Origin: JACRLW01 sp050181465
GTDB taxonomy: Bacteria > Planctomycetota > UBA1135 > UBA2386
Direction of reading: 5' to 3'
DNA length: 64,000 nucleotides
NCBI GenBank assembly: GCA_050181465.1
Contig: JBFXDD010000016.1
Location: 1 to 64,000 of the forward strand
Shown here: positions 17,897-26,714 of the stretch, one piece after another
How the letters are laid out: every line of letters starts with the position of its first letter
Position numbering within the stretch: the stretch's first letter is position 1
Made by a program: the position numbers and the translations under genes
The notes under the pieces: model-generated
Told to the model about the DNA's origin: nothing
Database searches by the model: none
The model's input: the letters and a program-made list of their open reading frames with translations, nothing else

Positions 17897-18834
17897 GACG
17901 CCACGCTCGTCGAGACGGCGTCGGGGAATGCACGCCGGAGAACGGCTTCGAAGGCGGACCGATGGGCGGTCACGAGGTCGTCGGGCTGCCCATAGAACGC
18001 GAGCCACAGCCACACGTTGGTCGCACCGCCCCATTCCTCGGCCGACAGGCGAAGCCAAGCATCACCGCAGTTTCTCACTCGGCCGGTGAACTCGCGATCG
18101 TGGGGAACGAACAGGGTAGTGCCCTCGAGGTGAGACACGCCGGGAAGCGCAATCGAGAAGGAGTCGCCCTCCCGCAGCGAGCAGATCTTCGGGACGTCCA
18201 GTCCGTCTGCACCGACGAGCCGTCGCCACGCTTCGGCACGCGGCAACGCGACGCGGCTGCGCGCCCAAGCGACCTTCCGTTGCTTGCCGAGATGTCGTTC
18301 GAGATAGAGCCGAAGACTGCGCAACTCCGCGGGCCATCCGGCGGAGACGCCGTCATACTCGGCGTCGAAGTCGGCTTCGGGGCCGAAGCCGTGGTGGCAG
18401 AGGCGAAGCGTCGTGACGCCGCCGTCGCCCTCCAGATGAAAGTCGACGAACAACGGCCGCCGACCTCCGGTCGGATCCGCCACCGCCGAGTCGTAGCGCG
18501 TGCGCAGATGCGAGGGCGGGTCAAAGATCTCGATGGTCTGGGGCCACCGATACTGATCGTCCCAGTTCCATTCGAGTCGACCGCCGACGCGCGCATCGGA
18601 CACCACGCGGGTCGCGAACCAGCGCTCGATCTCCTGCGCCTCGGTGATCGCGCGCCAAACCGCGAGCCGGGATGCGGGGAGGTCCATGCGCAACTCGAAA
18701 CGACGCGCGCCGGCAGCGGACTCTGGAACGACGGATACCCGGGATGGGTCAGCCGCGGCGCGCGCGGGGCCGGTCGAGGGCGACGAGGCGGCGGCGGCCG
18801 AACTCGGCGCGGGAAGCTCCGGTGAGTGGGTCAT
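17893..18834 (-). CDS. SRPBCC (AHSA1/START-like) domain protein, probably two domains
   Basis: The 313-residue protein opens with an Ala/Ser/Pro-rich tail of about 45 residues. An AHSA1-type domain follows: FELRMDLPASRLAVWRAIT, then EIERWFATR, GGRLEWNWDD and a final long helix LRSLRLYLERHLG. The second half resembles another helix-grip domain (VALPRAEAWRRLVG ... HRSAFEAVLRRAF). These domains bind hydrophobic ligands or stimulate Hsp90. The second option is notable because htpG is the divergent neighbour, but no direct evidence links them. It is co-transcribed with the ArsR regulator. Confidence 0.78.
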   Translation of the reverse strand: MTHSPELPAPSSAAAASSPSTGPARAAADPSRVSVVPESAAGARRFELRMDLPASRLAVWRAITEAQEIERWFATRVVSDARVGGRLEWNWDDQYRWPQTIEIFDPPSHLRTRYDSAVADPTGGRRPLFVDFHLEGDGGVTTLRLCHHGFGPEADFDAEYDGVSAGWPAELRSLRLYLERHLGKQRKVAWARSRVALPRAEAWRRLVGADGLDVPKICSLREGDSFSIALPGVSHLEGTTLFVPHDREFTGRVRNCGDAWLRLSAEEWGGATNVWLWLAFYGQPDDLVTAHRSAFEAVLRRAFPDAVSTSVAS

Positions 18835-18901
18835 GTCGGGAGGGTGCTGGCCTGGGACTGTGTGGGGTTCGATCCGACGGCCGCCGGACCTGCCCGCTCA
18901 T

Positions 18902-18921
18902 CCGACAGTTTTTCCTGTCGG
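18902..18921. promoter_or_regulatory. perfect inverted repeat between SRPBCC gene and htpG
   Basis: CCGACAG (18902-18908), six bases, CTGTCGG (18915-18921). It lies 67 bases upstream of the SRPBCC gene, in the divergent region shared with htpG. It could be the operator for the ArsR-type protein encoded in that operon, or a transcription barrier. Not a CIRCE element. Confidence 0.3.
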
Positions 18922-19014
18922 TTCGGGCTTGTCAACCCTCGGTCCCTGGTTCGCGGAACTCGGCCGGCCCGCCGCGGAACCCCGCGCCCAACCCGACTTG
19001 GACCAACGCACGGG

Positions 19015-19043
19015 TTGACAGCCGCAAGCCCGGTCCGAATCCT
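19015..19043 (+). promoter_or_regulatory. possible sigma-70 type promoter of htpG
   Basis: A perfect TTGACA (19015-19020) is followed 17 bases later by AATCCT, a poor -10. It is 41 bases before the htpG ATG. The -35 match is striking in this GC-rich DNA, but the -10 is weak. Confidence 0.3.
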
Positions 19044-19083
19044 GCTTCCCCCCGCAACTGCAACCCATCCATCCGACACCGCC

Positions 19084-21018
19084 ATGAGCGCAACACAACA
19101 CGAGAAGCACGCCTTCGCCGCCGAGGTCGACCAAGTCCTCTCGATCGTCGTCAACTCGCTCTACAGCCATCGCGAAGTGTTCCTGCGCGAGCTGGTGAGC
19201 AACGCCAGCGACGCTCTCGACAAGCTTTCCTTCCGCGCGCTGACCGACCACGCCCTGATGGGCGACGACAAGGACCTGCGCATCGAGATCGCCATCGATG
19301 AGAAGGCCAAGACGCTCACCTTGAGCGACAACGGCGTCGGAATGAGCCGTGACGAACTGGTGAGCAATCTCGGCACGATCGCACGCTCGGGCAGCCGCGA
19401 ACTGATGAACGCGTTGCGCGCGAAGAACGAGAGCGGCGATCTCTCGCTGATCGGACAGTTCGGTGTCGGCTTCTACTCCGCGTTCCTGGTCGCCGATCGC
19501 GTGACCGTCGTCAGTCGCCAAGCCGGCAGCAACGAGGCGTGGCGCTGGGAGAGCGAAGCGAAGGACGGCTTCACCATCGAGGCGACCGCGCGCGAGGGCC
19601 GCGGCACCGACATCGTCCTGCACCTCAAGGACGACTGCGCGGAGTACCTGCAATCATGGTCGGTACGCACGCTGATCCGGAAGTACTCCGACTACGTACG
19701 CCACCCGATCCGTATGCAAGTGGAACGCGACGGCAAGCAGGAATGGGAAACCGTCAATCAGGCGAACGCGCTGTGGACCCGCCCGCGCAACGAGATCTCG
19801 ACACAGCAGTACCACGACTTCTACCGTCACCTGTCGCACGACTGGAGTGAGCCACTCGCCTGGACCCACTTCAAAGTGGAAGGCGTGCAGTCCCTCACCG
19901 GCTTGTTGTTCGTGCCGAGCCAACCCCCGCTCGACCTCTTCGATCGCAAGAACAAGGGCATCCGGCTCTTCGTCAAGCGCGTCTTCATCATGGAAGACTG
20001 CCAGGAGCTGCTGCCCGACTGGCTGCGCTTCCTGCGCGGTGTCGTCGACTCCGAGGACCTTCCGCTCAACGTCTCACGCGAAATCCTCCAGCAGGATCGT
20101 GTGACCCGGCAGATCCGCAAACAGGTCGTGAAGAAGACGCTCGCCCTGCTCGAAGAACTGGCCAACGAGGGCACGACCACGGTCGAGGAAGGCGACGGCG
20201 ACGACAAGACCACCGTCGAGCGCAACCGCTATCACGACTTCTGGAAGAACTTCGGAATCGTGCTGAAGGAAGGCATCCACACCGAAGCCGAACACCGCGA
20301 CGAACTCGCGCGCCTGCTCCGCTACGAGTCGACCCGCGAGGACGGACTCACATCGCTGCACGACTACGTGGCACGCATGCAGCCCGATCAGCCCGGCATC
20401 TACTACGTGACCGGCGAGTCCGTCGCGACTTGTCGCAACAGTCCGCAGCTCGAAGCGCTGCGCAAGCGCGGCTACGAGGTCCTCTACCTCGGCGATCCGG
20501 TCGACGAGTGGGTCGTGCGCAGCCTCACCGAGTTCGAGGACAAGAAGCTCATCGATGCGACCAAAGGCGCGCTCGATCTCCCGGAGTCGGAGACCGAAAA
20601 GAAGGAGCGTGAGCAGAAGGCCGCGGATCTCGCCGACGTCGTGACGGCCATGAAGACCGCGCTGGGTGACGAGGTGAAAGACGTGCGGGTGTCGTCACGA
20701 CTCGCCGACTCGCCGGCCTGCCTCGTCGGCGATGAAGGCGATCTGAGCCCACACCTCGAACGCATCCTGCGTTCCCACGGCCAGGAGATGCCGGAACAGA
20801 AGCGCATCCTCGAACTCAATCCCGACCACCGGCTCATCCGGGCGATCCAGAAGATGGCCGCGCGCGACGGCGCCGGTGAGCAGGTCGGCGAATGGAGTCA
20901 GCTCCTGCTCGAACAGGCGCGCCTCTCCGAGGGCACTCTGCCGACGGATCCCGCCGGGTTCGCGCGCAAGATCGCCTCGCTCATGGGGCGAGTCGCGGAA
21001 CAGGATGCCGCAGGCTGA
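19084..21018 (+). CDS. htpG: molecular chaperone HtpG (Hsp90)
   Basis: The 644-residue protein has all Hsp90 landmarks: LYSHREVFLRELVSNASDALDK split across residues about 20-40, the ATP-lid residues DNGVGM, IGQFGVGFYSAFLVAD near 115-130, and the middle-domain segment GVVDSEDLPLNVSRE near 325. Length matches bacterial HtpG (about 625-650). The start is the ATG at 19084, with MSATQHEKHAF leading into the first helix; the open frame upstream is noise. Cytosolic ATP-dependent chaperone. It is transcribed away from the SRPBCC/ArsR pair. Confidence 0.97.
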   Translation: MSATQHEKHAFAAEVDQVLSIVVNSLYSHREVFLRELVSNASDALDKLSFRALTDHALMGDDKDLRIEIAIDEKAKTLTLSDNGVGMSRDELVSNLGTIARSGSRELMNALRAKNESGDLSLIGQFGVGFYSAFLVADRVTVVSRQAGSNEAWRWESEAKDGFTIEATAREGRGTDIVLHLKDDCAEYLQSWSVRTLIRKYSDYVRHPIRMQVERDGKQEWETVNQANALWTRPRNEISTQQYHDFYRHLSHDWSEPLAWTHFKVEGVQSLTGLLFVPSQPPLDLFDRKNKGIRLFVKRVFIMEDCQELLPDWLRFLRGVVDSEDLPLNVSREILQQDRVTRQIRKQVVKKTLALLEELANEGTTTVEEGDGDDKTTVERNRYHDFWKNFGIVLKEGIHTEAEHRDELARLLRYESTREDGLTSLHDYVARMQPDQPGIYYVTGESVATCRNSPQLEALRKRGYEVLYLGDPVDEWVVRSLTEFEDKKLIDATKGALDLPESETEKKEREQKAADLADVVTAMKTALGDEVKDVRVSSRLADSPACLVGDEGDLSPHLERILRSHGQEMPEQKRILELNPDHRLIRAIQKMAARDGAGEQVGEWSQLLLEQARLSEGTLPTDPAGFARKIASLMGRVAEQDAAG

Positions 21019-21030
21019 GCGGACCGCGAC

Positions 21031-21070
21031 CATCTCGCGACGACGCTCACGAATCGTCCGGGCTTCGTGA
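21031..21070. repeat. partial copy of the dispersed intergenic repeat
   Basis: ATCTCGCGACGACG followed by CTCACGAATCGTCCGGGC matches the right end of the 180-bp repeat at 37321-37500. It also forms a perfect TCACGAA/TTCGTGA inverted repeat (21047-21053 and 21064-21070). The GNAT stop codon lies inside it, so it sits between two convergent genes and may act as a bidirectional hairpin. Confidence 0.5.
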
Positions 21071-21514
21071 CTCGAGCGACAGCGTGAAGCCGACGGTTCG
21101 CCAACGTTCGGCAAAGCCGGCGCGCCGGTAGAACTCTTGAGCCTCGACGTTGTCGATCTCGGCGTCGGTCGCCAGATCCGTGCAGCCGCGACTTCGCGCC
21201 CACTCGGCGGCGAACTCGATCAACCTTCGGCCGCGGCCGCCGCCGCGGTGCTCCGGCCGGAGGTAGATTCCCTCGATGTAGCCGACCGGCCCGCCCACGC
21301 AGCCGTCGACGAAGTTCCGCAGCGAGAGCTCGAGCATTCCGACGACCTCGTCGCCTTCCCACACCAGGAAGCACTCCGCCTCGTCGGACGCGAGGAGCGA
21401 CTCCATTTCCTCTTGGTGAAACGCCGGCTCCAAGTCGCTGTACAGGGCCTCCCGCATCGGAGCCCAGAGCGAGAGCTGTTCGCGCGTCACCGGCAACACT
21501 CGGAGTTCGTTCAT
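21047..21514 (-). CDS. GNAT N-acetyltransferase (AAC(6')-like)
   Basis: The 155-residue protein has the acetyl-CoA pyrophosphate loop RPEHRGGGRGRRLIEF near residues 87-102, preceded by VGYIEGIYL. The C-terminal ATDAEIDNVEAQEFYRRAGF is typical of aminoglycoside 6'-N-acetyltransferase-type GNATs. The N-terminal LWAPMREALYSD also fits that subfamily. Chromosomal members acetylate various amines, so resistance should not be assumed. The start is the ATG at 21514; it is followed 20 bases upstream by the EamA gene on the same strand. Its stop codon is supplied by the repeat end. Confidence 0.88.
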   Translation of the reverse strand: MNELRVLPVTREQLSLWAPMREALYSDLEPAFHQEEMESLLASDEAECFLVWEGDEVVGMLELSLRNFVDGCVGGPVGYIEGIYLRPEHRGGGRGRRLIEFAAEWARSRGCTDLATDAEIDNVEAQEFYRRAGFAERWRTVGFTLSLESRSPDDS

Positions 21515-21533
21515 TCGGCAGGATCGTCCCAAC

Positions 21534-22439
21534 TCAGCGTCGGATCGCCAACGCCACGCTGCCCAGCACGAGCAAGGCGCCGACGACGGTGCTCCAGGCG
21601 AGCGGCTCGTCACGGAAGAACCAGCCGATCGCGAGAGCTATGACCGGAGTCACGTAGCTGATCGTGCTGAGCTTCGACGACGACGCGTGACGCAGGATCC
21701 AGTAGTAGAGCACGAAGGCGATCGACGTCGCCACGATCGCAAGATACGCAGTCGACGCAATCGCTGCCGTCGTCCACTTCGCGGCCAACGGCTCCTCGAA
21801 AGTGAATGCCAGGGCCAGCAACAGGAGCGCGCCGACCCCGAGCGCATCACGGGTCAACAACGTCGCACTCACGCCCGCGCCGAACTTCTTCACGAGAGTC
21901 TGCGTGATCGTGCTCGCCAACGGACTCGTCAACAGAATCGCGGCCGTTGTGACGTTGCCGGCTCCACGTTCGCGAAGATCGACGAGGAACAGGAGCGCCA
22001 GCCCGAGAAATCCGCCGACGAAACCCAGGACGTGCACGCCGCGAAGTCGCTCACCGAGGAACAAGCTCCCCGACGTGAGCATCATCAATGGAAACACGCC
22101 CCACAGCAGCGCAGTGATCCCCGACGGCAAGCTGCGCTCGGTGAAGTAGATCACGCTGTAGCTGAAGGTGATGTTGAGGACACCCATCACGACGATGAGA
22201 AACCATGGCGGTCGCACACCGCCCTCCATGCGCGAGATCCTCCCGGCGACGAGTGCGAGGGCGAGCCACGCGATCAGCACTCGCGTTCCCGCTGCGGTGA
22301 ACGGCGGCAGATCTTCGACACCGACGGCGATCGCGAACCACGACGTGCTCCAGATGAGGCAGAGCACGGCGAAGGCCAGACGGATGCGTTGCAGGTTTGG
22401 GGCCACGGCAGACGCGCGTCGCGGTCGGCAGTCGGTCAC
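21534..22439 (-). CDS. EamA/DMT-family transporter
   Basis: About 301 residues with ten hydrophobic segments arranged as two EamA halves. The first half begins LAFAVLCLIWSTSWFAI; the second contains STISYVTPVIALAIGWFF, the usual EamA end motif. These inner-membrane carriers export metabolites or amino acids. I chose the GTG at 22439 because it overlaps the ATP-grasp stop as GTGA; a GTG at 22406 is the alternative. The coupling suggests it may export what the upstream enzyme makes (inference). Confidence 0.85.
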   Translation of the reverse strand: MTDCRPRRASAVAPNLQRIRLAFAVLCLIWSTSWFAIAVGVEDLPPFTAAGTRVLIAWLALALVAGRISRMEGGVRPPWFLIVVMGVLNITFSYSVIYFTERSLPSGITALLWGVFPLMMLTSGSLFLGERLRGVHVLGFVGGFLGLALLFLVDLRERGAGNVTTAAILLTSPLASTITQTLVKKFGAGVSATLLTRDALGVGALLLLALAFTFEEPLAAKWTTAAIASTAYLAIVATSIAFVLYYWILRHASSSKLSTISYVTPVIALAIGWFFRDEPLAWSTVVGALLVLGSVALAIRR

Positions 22440-23323
22440 TCGACCATGCCACGCCAGTAGGCCATGGTGTACCGCGCGTTGATCTCGACGAGCGGACGGA
22501 AGCGAAGCGCGCCGCCGCGATCTCGCCAGCGAAATCCGTCGATCCCGAAGGGACCGAGATAGCCGGCGCAATGGAGCGCGGCTCCCACCAGGTCGCGAAC
22601 CTGAACCAGCGCATCGACTTCACCCTTCGTGAGTTCACCCGGCTCTGCGACACGCGCCGCCCAAAAGGCGCCGGCATGGTCGTTCGTGAGCACGACCGGC
22701 CGCCCACCGCGCACCGCTCCCGCGGCATCGACCCAGCCGTGAATCGAGACGTCCAATTCGAGCGGCACGAAGGGCTCGATCAGCAGGCCGCCGCGCGGCG
22801 GCGGCATCGAGGCTTCGATCCACGTGCGCGCGGCAGTTCCCAGGTCGCGCGCCGTCATCACCTTGCGCGCGCGTCCGGCGAAGCCGAACGGCCGCTTCAA
22901 GACGAAGTGCTGATCGGGCGCCGCGAGCAAGACAGCTTCACACTCCGCGAGCGACGTGACGAAGCGCTCCCCGAGCGACGGCAGGTCGTGGCGCCGCGCG
23001 AGCTCGAGACCGAAAGCGCGGTGATTCACCGTGGCAAGCACGTCGATCGACGGTGCGTCCGCCGTCGGGAAGCCGTGGATCGCCAGGGTCGTCCGTGCGC
23101 GTGGCGTCGCGCACCACGCGACCGCCGCGGTGAACTGGTCGCCCGCGCGGTGGGGCTCACCATCGAGGACGACTCGCGGAGGCACTCCGTAGGCGCGCAC
23201 GAGGTCCTGCTGCAGCGCCGCCGCGCGGGTGAGGATCTGCGCACCCATCGCCGCGCTTCGCCGGTAGTCGGGATTCTCGAGCTCGAGCTCGGCGTCCAGA
23301 TTGGCGACGAACAAGAGCGTCAT
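22436..23323 (-). CDS. ATP-grasp domain protein
   Basis: The 295-residue protein shows ATP-grasp landmarks: FVLKRPFGFAGRARKV near residues 142-157 (ATP-binding Lys and glycine loop), LLIEPFVPLELDVSIHGW near 187-204, and a metal-binding LVEINARYTMAYWRG at the C-terminus. The family joins a carboxylate to an amine or thiol through an acyl-phosphate. The N-terminal domain is short, as in many orphan ligases. It is coupled to the EamA exporter gene and preceded by a DUF455 gene. Substrates unknown; production of an exported small peptide-like compound is possible. Confidence 0.78.
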   Translation of the reverse strand: MTLLFVANLDAELELENPDYRRSAAMGAQILTRAAALQQDLVRAYGVPPRVVLDGEPHRAGDQFTAAVAWCATPRARTTLAIHGFPTADAPSIDVLATVNHRAFGLELARRHDLPSLGERFVTSLAECEAVLLAAPDQHFVLKRPFGFAGRARKVMTARDLGTAARTWIEASMPPPRGGLLIEPFVPLELDVSIHGWVDAAGAVRGGRPVVLTNDHAGAFWAARVAEPGELTKGEVDALVQVRDLVGAALHCAGYLGPFGIDGFRWRDRGGALRFRPLVEINARYTMAYWRGMVE

Positions 23324-23330
23324 GAATCGT

Positions 23331-23460
23331 CAGCCCGGACCATTCGTGAAAGTCGTCGCGAGATCGACGCAGGTCGATGCCCAGGAAGGAGCCGACGTAG
23401 CGACGCAGCCGGGCGCGGGTTGCGGCGATCGCAGCAGGCGTTCACGAATAGTCCTGGCCG
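23331..23460. repeat. short copy of the dispersed repeat, inverted relative to 37141-37500
   Basis: The reverse complement matches the 180-bp unit over both ends: GCTGCGATCGCCGCAA, GCGTCGCTACGTCGGC, and CATCGACCTGCGTCGATCTC with the following CGCGACGAC. About 50 bases of the middle are absent. Its ends CATTCGTGAA (23341-23350) and TTCACGAATAG (23441-23451) are inverted. The DUF455 stop codon lies within the right end. Confidence 0.75.
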
Positions 23461-24257
23461 GCATTGGGCGTCGGTGCGCGGAAGTTCTCGAGTGCATCCA
23501 GGAAGTCGCGGTCCAAGCCCGCGTGGCTCCGCGCGCTTCGATTCAGCACCTTGCCGCGCATCATGCTCGGCGTGAGCGGCGCGACGAGTTCCCTTCGCCA
23601 ACGGTCGAAGTCCAATCCGCCCGTGAAGCGGGCGAACCAGGTCACGCCGAAGCGGAGGTGTTCGATCTCGTCGCGCTCGACCATCGCGAGTACCGCGGCA
23701 CTCTCGACATCGCCGACGGCCACGAAGTCGGCGGCGAGTCGCTGCGCGTGATCGAGGTTACCACCCTCCAGACCGAGTCCGAGGAAGGCGACGAACATGG
23801 TCGCGGTCGTGCAGCCCATCGCGCGCTCCCAGAACCAGTCGCGAACCGCATGTTCGCCGATCGCGCTGCCGAGTTCGACGACACGACGGGCGTAGGCGCG
23901 CGCGTGGCGGAGTTCGTCAGTGCACAGTCGGAGCAGCCCGGTGCGGAACTCGTGCGGCGCGTCCGCGAAGGCGAGGATCGCCCAGGCGAACAACTCCGCA
24001 GCCTGCAACTCGTGATGCCAAAGCGAATGCAGCAGTCGCGCGCGCTTGCGCGGATCCGCGAGCTCGGGTCGGCGCAGCGACCGCGAACTCTTGGCGACGA
24101 CGCGCAGCTCCGGCGGCCGTCCGGGCCCAGGCAGTCGCTCGACTCGCGGCGACGGCGACCATGCCGCCGGTGGCTCCCCGGGGGCGCACTTCTCGCGAAG
24201 CTCGGTGGTCTGCACGAAGGCTCGCGCCCAGTCTTCCACGGTGCCCGGTGCGCTCAT
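23442..24257 (-). CDS. DUF455 ferritin-like di-iron protein
   Basis: The 271-residue protein has the DUF455 pattern: WHHELQAAELFAWAILAFAD near residue 80, DELRHARAYARRV, LEGGNLDHAQRLA, and VERDEIEHLRFGVTWF. The four helices carry paired ExxH motifs expected to bind two irons, as in MiaE-like oxygenases. Catalytic activity in this family is unproven. The ATG at 24257 is preferred over a GTG two codons earlier. It is on the same strand as the ATP-grasp and EamA genes, separated from them by the repeat element. Confidence 0.8.
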   Translation of the reverse strand: MSAPGTVEDWARAFVQTTELREKCAPGEPPAAWSPSPRVERLPGPGRPPELRVVAKSSRSLRRPELADPRKRARLLHSLWHHELQAAELFAWAILAFADAPHEFRTGLLRLCTDELRHARAYARRVVELGSAIGEHAVRDWFWERAMGCTTATMFVAFLGLGLEGGNLDHAQRLAADFVAVGDVESAAVLAMVERDEIEHLRFGVTWFARFTGGLDFDRWRRELVAPLTPSMMRGKVLNRSARSHAGLDRDFLDALENFRAPTPNAGQDYS

Positions 24258-24273
24258 GGTCACGGTGCGGGCG

Positions 24274-26166
24274 TCATCGACCGAGGAAATGGATCATCAA
24301 CTCGGCGTCGATCGCGACGCGGAACGAGTTGCGGCCGGGCAGCAGCCGCACGGGCCACTGCGCGCGCGGTTCATCCTCCGGCGCGACGCGCCACGAGGTG
24401 CACCACAACGAGGCATCGCCCGGCGCGAGCGGCCCGCTGGCGAGCACGCGAACCGTCTCGCCGGGCCGGAACGGCAGACCGGCGACTTCGCGACGACGCG
24501 GATCCGATGCATCGCCGTCGATCGTCAAGAGGAGAGAGACCGGATCGCCGATGTTCGCGAGTTCGGCGCCGGCATGCGCCCGCAAGATCCGCTGACCCGC
24601 AACTTCCCCGGCAAACCACTTCGCATCGGTCGTCGACCGCGTCGTCGGCGCCGCGGTCACCAGGAACTCGACGTTCGCTGCGGGTTCCGGGCGCAAGCGC
24701 AACTCCGTCGGCATCGCGGAGTCCACGGCCAACTCACCGACGATCGGTAGGTAGCCTCCCACACGGATTCCATCGGTCGTGACCAGAGCCTGAGCGAGCG
24801 CGCGATAGGCGAAGCGGCCCTGGGGAACCGCGAATTCGCCGCCTGCCGCGGGCTCGAACCAGCCTTCGACGATCTCGATCGCACCGCTCGGAACTCTCGG
24901 ACGACCGCTCGCATCGAGGATGCGCAAGAACACGGGGGAGATCGAACGGTCGGCGGCGTCGCGACACGTCCAGCGCACGATTCCGGGCGACGCCGGCGTC
25001 GGCGCCACCGCGATGTCGACGATGCCTGCGCGGCCGTCGATCCAGGCACCGTTCACATCCTGTGCATCGGCTGTCTCGCATCGAGCGACGACGAACTGAT
25101 CCACCGGCACCCAGAACGACGCGCGCGACCGCGGCCCGGGTTCGAAGAGCTCGGTCGTCGGCGGATGCTCGGGAAGGTTCCATGCCGCACCGCTGCGAAA
25201 GCGCGACGACACCGTCATCGCTGCCGGACCGGCGAACACGATCAGGGCGAGGCGGTCCGCGGCTCGCGGACTCCCTTCCGCCGTGACCGCAGACACATCG
25301 ACACGTACGAGCTTGGTGATCTTCAGGTCGACCGCGACCGAGCCGGTATCGACCTCCCGCACCGACTCCTCGTCTTCGATCGACCATGCCGAGCTTGCGA
25401 CGTTCACGGTCGGCGTGGCGTTCACTTCGTAGCGTCCCGGACGCAGTCCTCGCACGACGTAGCGACCATCCGCGATCGTGCTCACTTCGGCCGAGTCGGC
25501 ACCTGCCCGCCACTCGGGATGATCGAGATCGAAGTCGTCGACCCGCGCCACTTGCACGGCGTGCCCATCGAGCGGCCGACCGTCCATCCCGAGCACGCGG
25601 CCTTCGATCACTCCGAGCGCATCGCGGCCGCGCAGCGTGACCACGAACACCCGCGCATCGCCGCTCAGGTCGATCGTCTCGATCGGAGTGAGTCCGCTAC
25701 CAGGATCGTGCGCGGCGATGCGCACCGAGGTGAAGCCTTCGTCGTCGAGATCGAGTGGGAATGCGAATCGACCGCGATCGTCGGTCGTGCGGCGGTCGAC
25801 GTCCGCGTCGTCGTCGGGGTGGAGCAGCCATACGGGTGCGGCGCGCACGCCCTCGGACTCGGCGTCGACGACCCGACCGACGATGGCGCGCTTGCCGCCG
25901 ATGGTCGCGAGGAGGTCCCCGAAGTCGAGCTTCGGATCGCGGGAAAGCGATGGATCGTCGGACCGCGGAACGCGCTCGCCGGGACGCGTGGGCTCGGTTC
26001 GTGCTTGCGGCTCGCGGTGATCGACTGCCTGCGCTACAGGATCGCTCGGGTCGGTGGTCGACGACCCGGAATCAGGTCCTGACTCGCCAGACCCGAACGC
26101 GACGTACGCGAGTGCCGCCACCGCCAGCACGGTCACCGCCGCCAGGATCGTCACACCGCTGCGCAT
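24274..26166 (-). CDS. membrane-anchored protein with carboxypeptidase-regulatory-like domains
   Basis: The 630-residue protein has an N-terminal membrane anchor or signal (VTILAAVTVLAVAALAYVAF). Beta domains of the CarboxypepD_reg type follow: IVGRVVDAESEGVRAAPVWL and TDDRGRFAFPLDL, then VIEGRVLGMDGRPLDGHAV and VVRGLRPGRYEV. The rest is beta-rich without known motifs. Such domains are structural and usually sit on exported proteins. A shorter protein with a similar layout is at 55918-57309. The start is the ATG at 26166, 59 bases from the divergent deaminase gene. Confidence 0.75.
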   Translation of the reverse strand: MRSGVTILAAVTVLAVAALAYVAFGSGESGPDSGSSTTDPSDPVAQAVDHREPQARTEPTRPGERVPRSDDPSLSRDPKLDFGDLLATIGGKRAIVGRVVDAESEGVRAAPVWLLHPDDDADVDRRTTDDRGRFAFPLDLDDEGFTSVRIAAHDPGSGLTPIETIDLSGDARVFVVTLRGRDALGVIEGRVLGMDGRPLDGHAVQVARVDDFDLDHPEWRAGADSAEVSTIADGRYVVRGLRPGRYEVNATPTVNVASSAWSIEDEESVREVDTGSVAVDLKITKLVRVDVSAVTAEGSPRAADRLALIVFAGPAAMTVSSRFRSGAAWNLPEHPPTTELFEPGPRSRASFWVPVDQFVVARCETADAQDVNGAWIDGRAGIVDIAVAPTPASPGIVRWTCRDAADRSISPVFLRILDASGRPRVPSGAIEIVEGWFEPAAGGEFAVPQGRFAYRALAQALVTTDGIRVGGYLPIVGELAVDSAMPTELRLRPEPAANVEFLVTAAPTTRSTTDAKWFAGEVAGQRILRAHAGAELANIGDPVSLLLTIDGDASDPRRREVAGLPFRPGETVRVLASGPLAPGDASLWCTSWRVAPEDEPRAQWPVRLLPGRNSFRVAIDAELMIHFLGR

Positions 26167-26225
26167 CACAACAAATCGTAGCGCGACGGCCTCGCGGTCC
26201 GGAATCCGGAAGCTACCCTCTCGAC

Positions 26226-26714
26226 GTGCAACCAAAGCACGTCGCCATCCGCATCCGTCAGTGCCTCGCGCTCGCCGAGGCGTCGAATTGCCCACGCCGC
26301 AAGTTCGGCGCCCTGCTGGTCGATCCGGAACGCAACGTGATCCTGATGGACGGCTACAACGGCGGGCCGCGCGGCGGTGGCCGGCTCTGCGGCGGCGAGA
26401 GCTGCCTGCGCGACGATCTGGGGGTGAAGTCCGGCGAGCGAATGGAGATCGGTTGCCATCACGCCGAGATGAACGTGATCTGCAATGCGGCTGCGAACGG
26501 AGTCGAAACTCGCGGTGCCTGGCTCATCGTGACCGGCGAGCCCTGCACGCTGTGCAGCAAGCTGCTCCACCATGCCGGGATCGCGCGCGTGCTCGTCGTC
26601 GCCGGCGGCTACATCGGCGCCAACGGTGTCGAGTACCTCCGAAATCACGGGGTGGCCGTCGACACGGTTGACGGCCCCAAGGATCCGCGAATCGGCGAAG
26701 GATCCGGCACGTGA
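26226..26714 (+). CDS. deoxycytidylate (dCMP) deaminase family protein
   Basis: The 162-residue protein has the zinc deaminase motifs: CHHAEMNVICNAA near residues 78-90 (His and catalytic Glu) and GEPCTLCSKLLHHAG near 105-119 (PCxxC). NGGPRGG and a Cys-rich LCGGESCLRD insertion match the dCMP deaminase/ComEB branch. The reaction gives dUMP for thymidylate synthesis. The start is a GTG at 26226. Its stop overlaps the next start (GTGA), so the two genes are translationally coupled. Confidence 0.88.
   Translation: MQPKHVAIRIRQCLALAEASNCPRRKFGALLVDPERNVILMDGYNGGPRGGGRLCGGESCLRDDLGVKSGERMEIGCHHAEMNVICNAAANGVETRGAWLIVTGEPCTLCSKLLHHAGIARVLVVAGGYIGANGVEYLRNHGVAVDTVDGPKDPRIGEGSGT

Noticed and set aside
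18826..19083. Upstream extension of htpG
   Set aside because: Hsp90 proteins begin close to the ATG at 19084; the extension is rich in Pro and Arg and would overlap the SRPBCC start.
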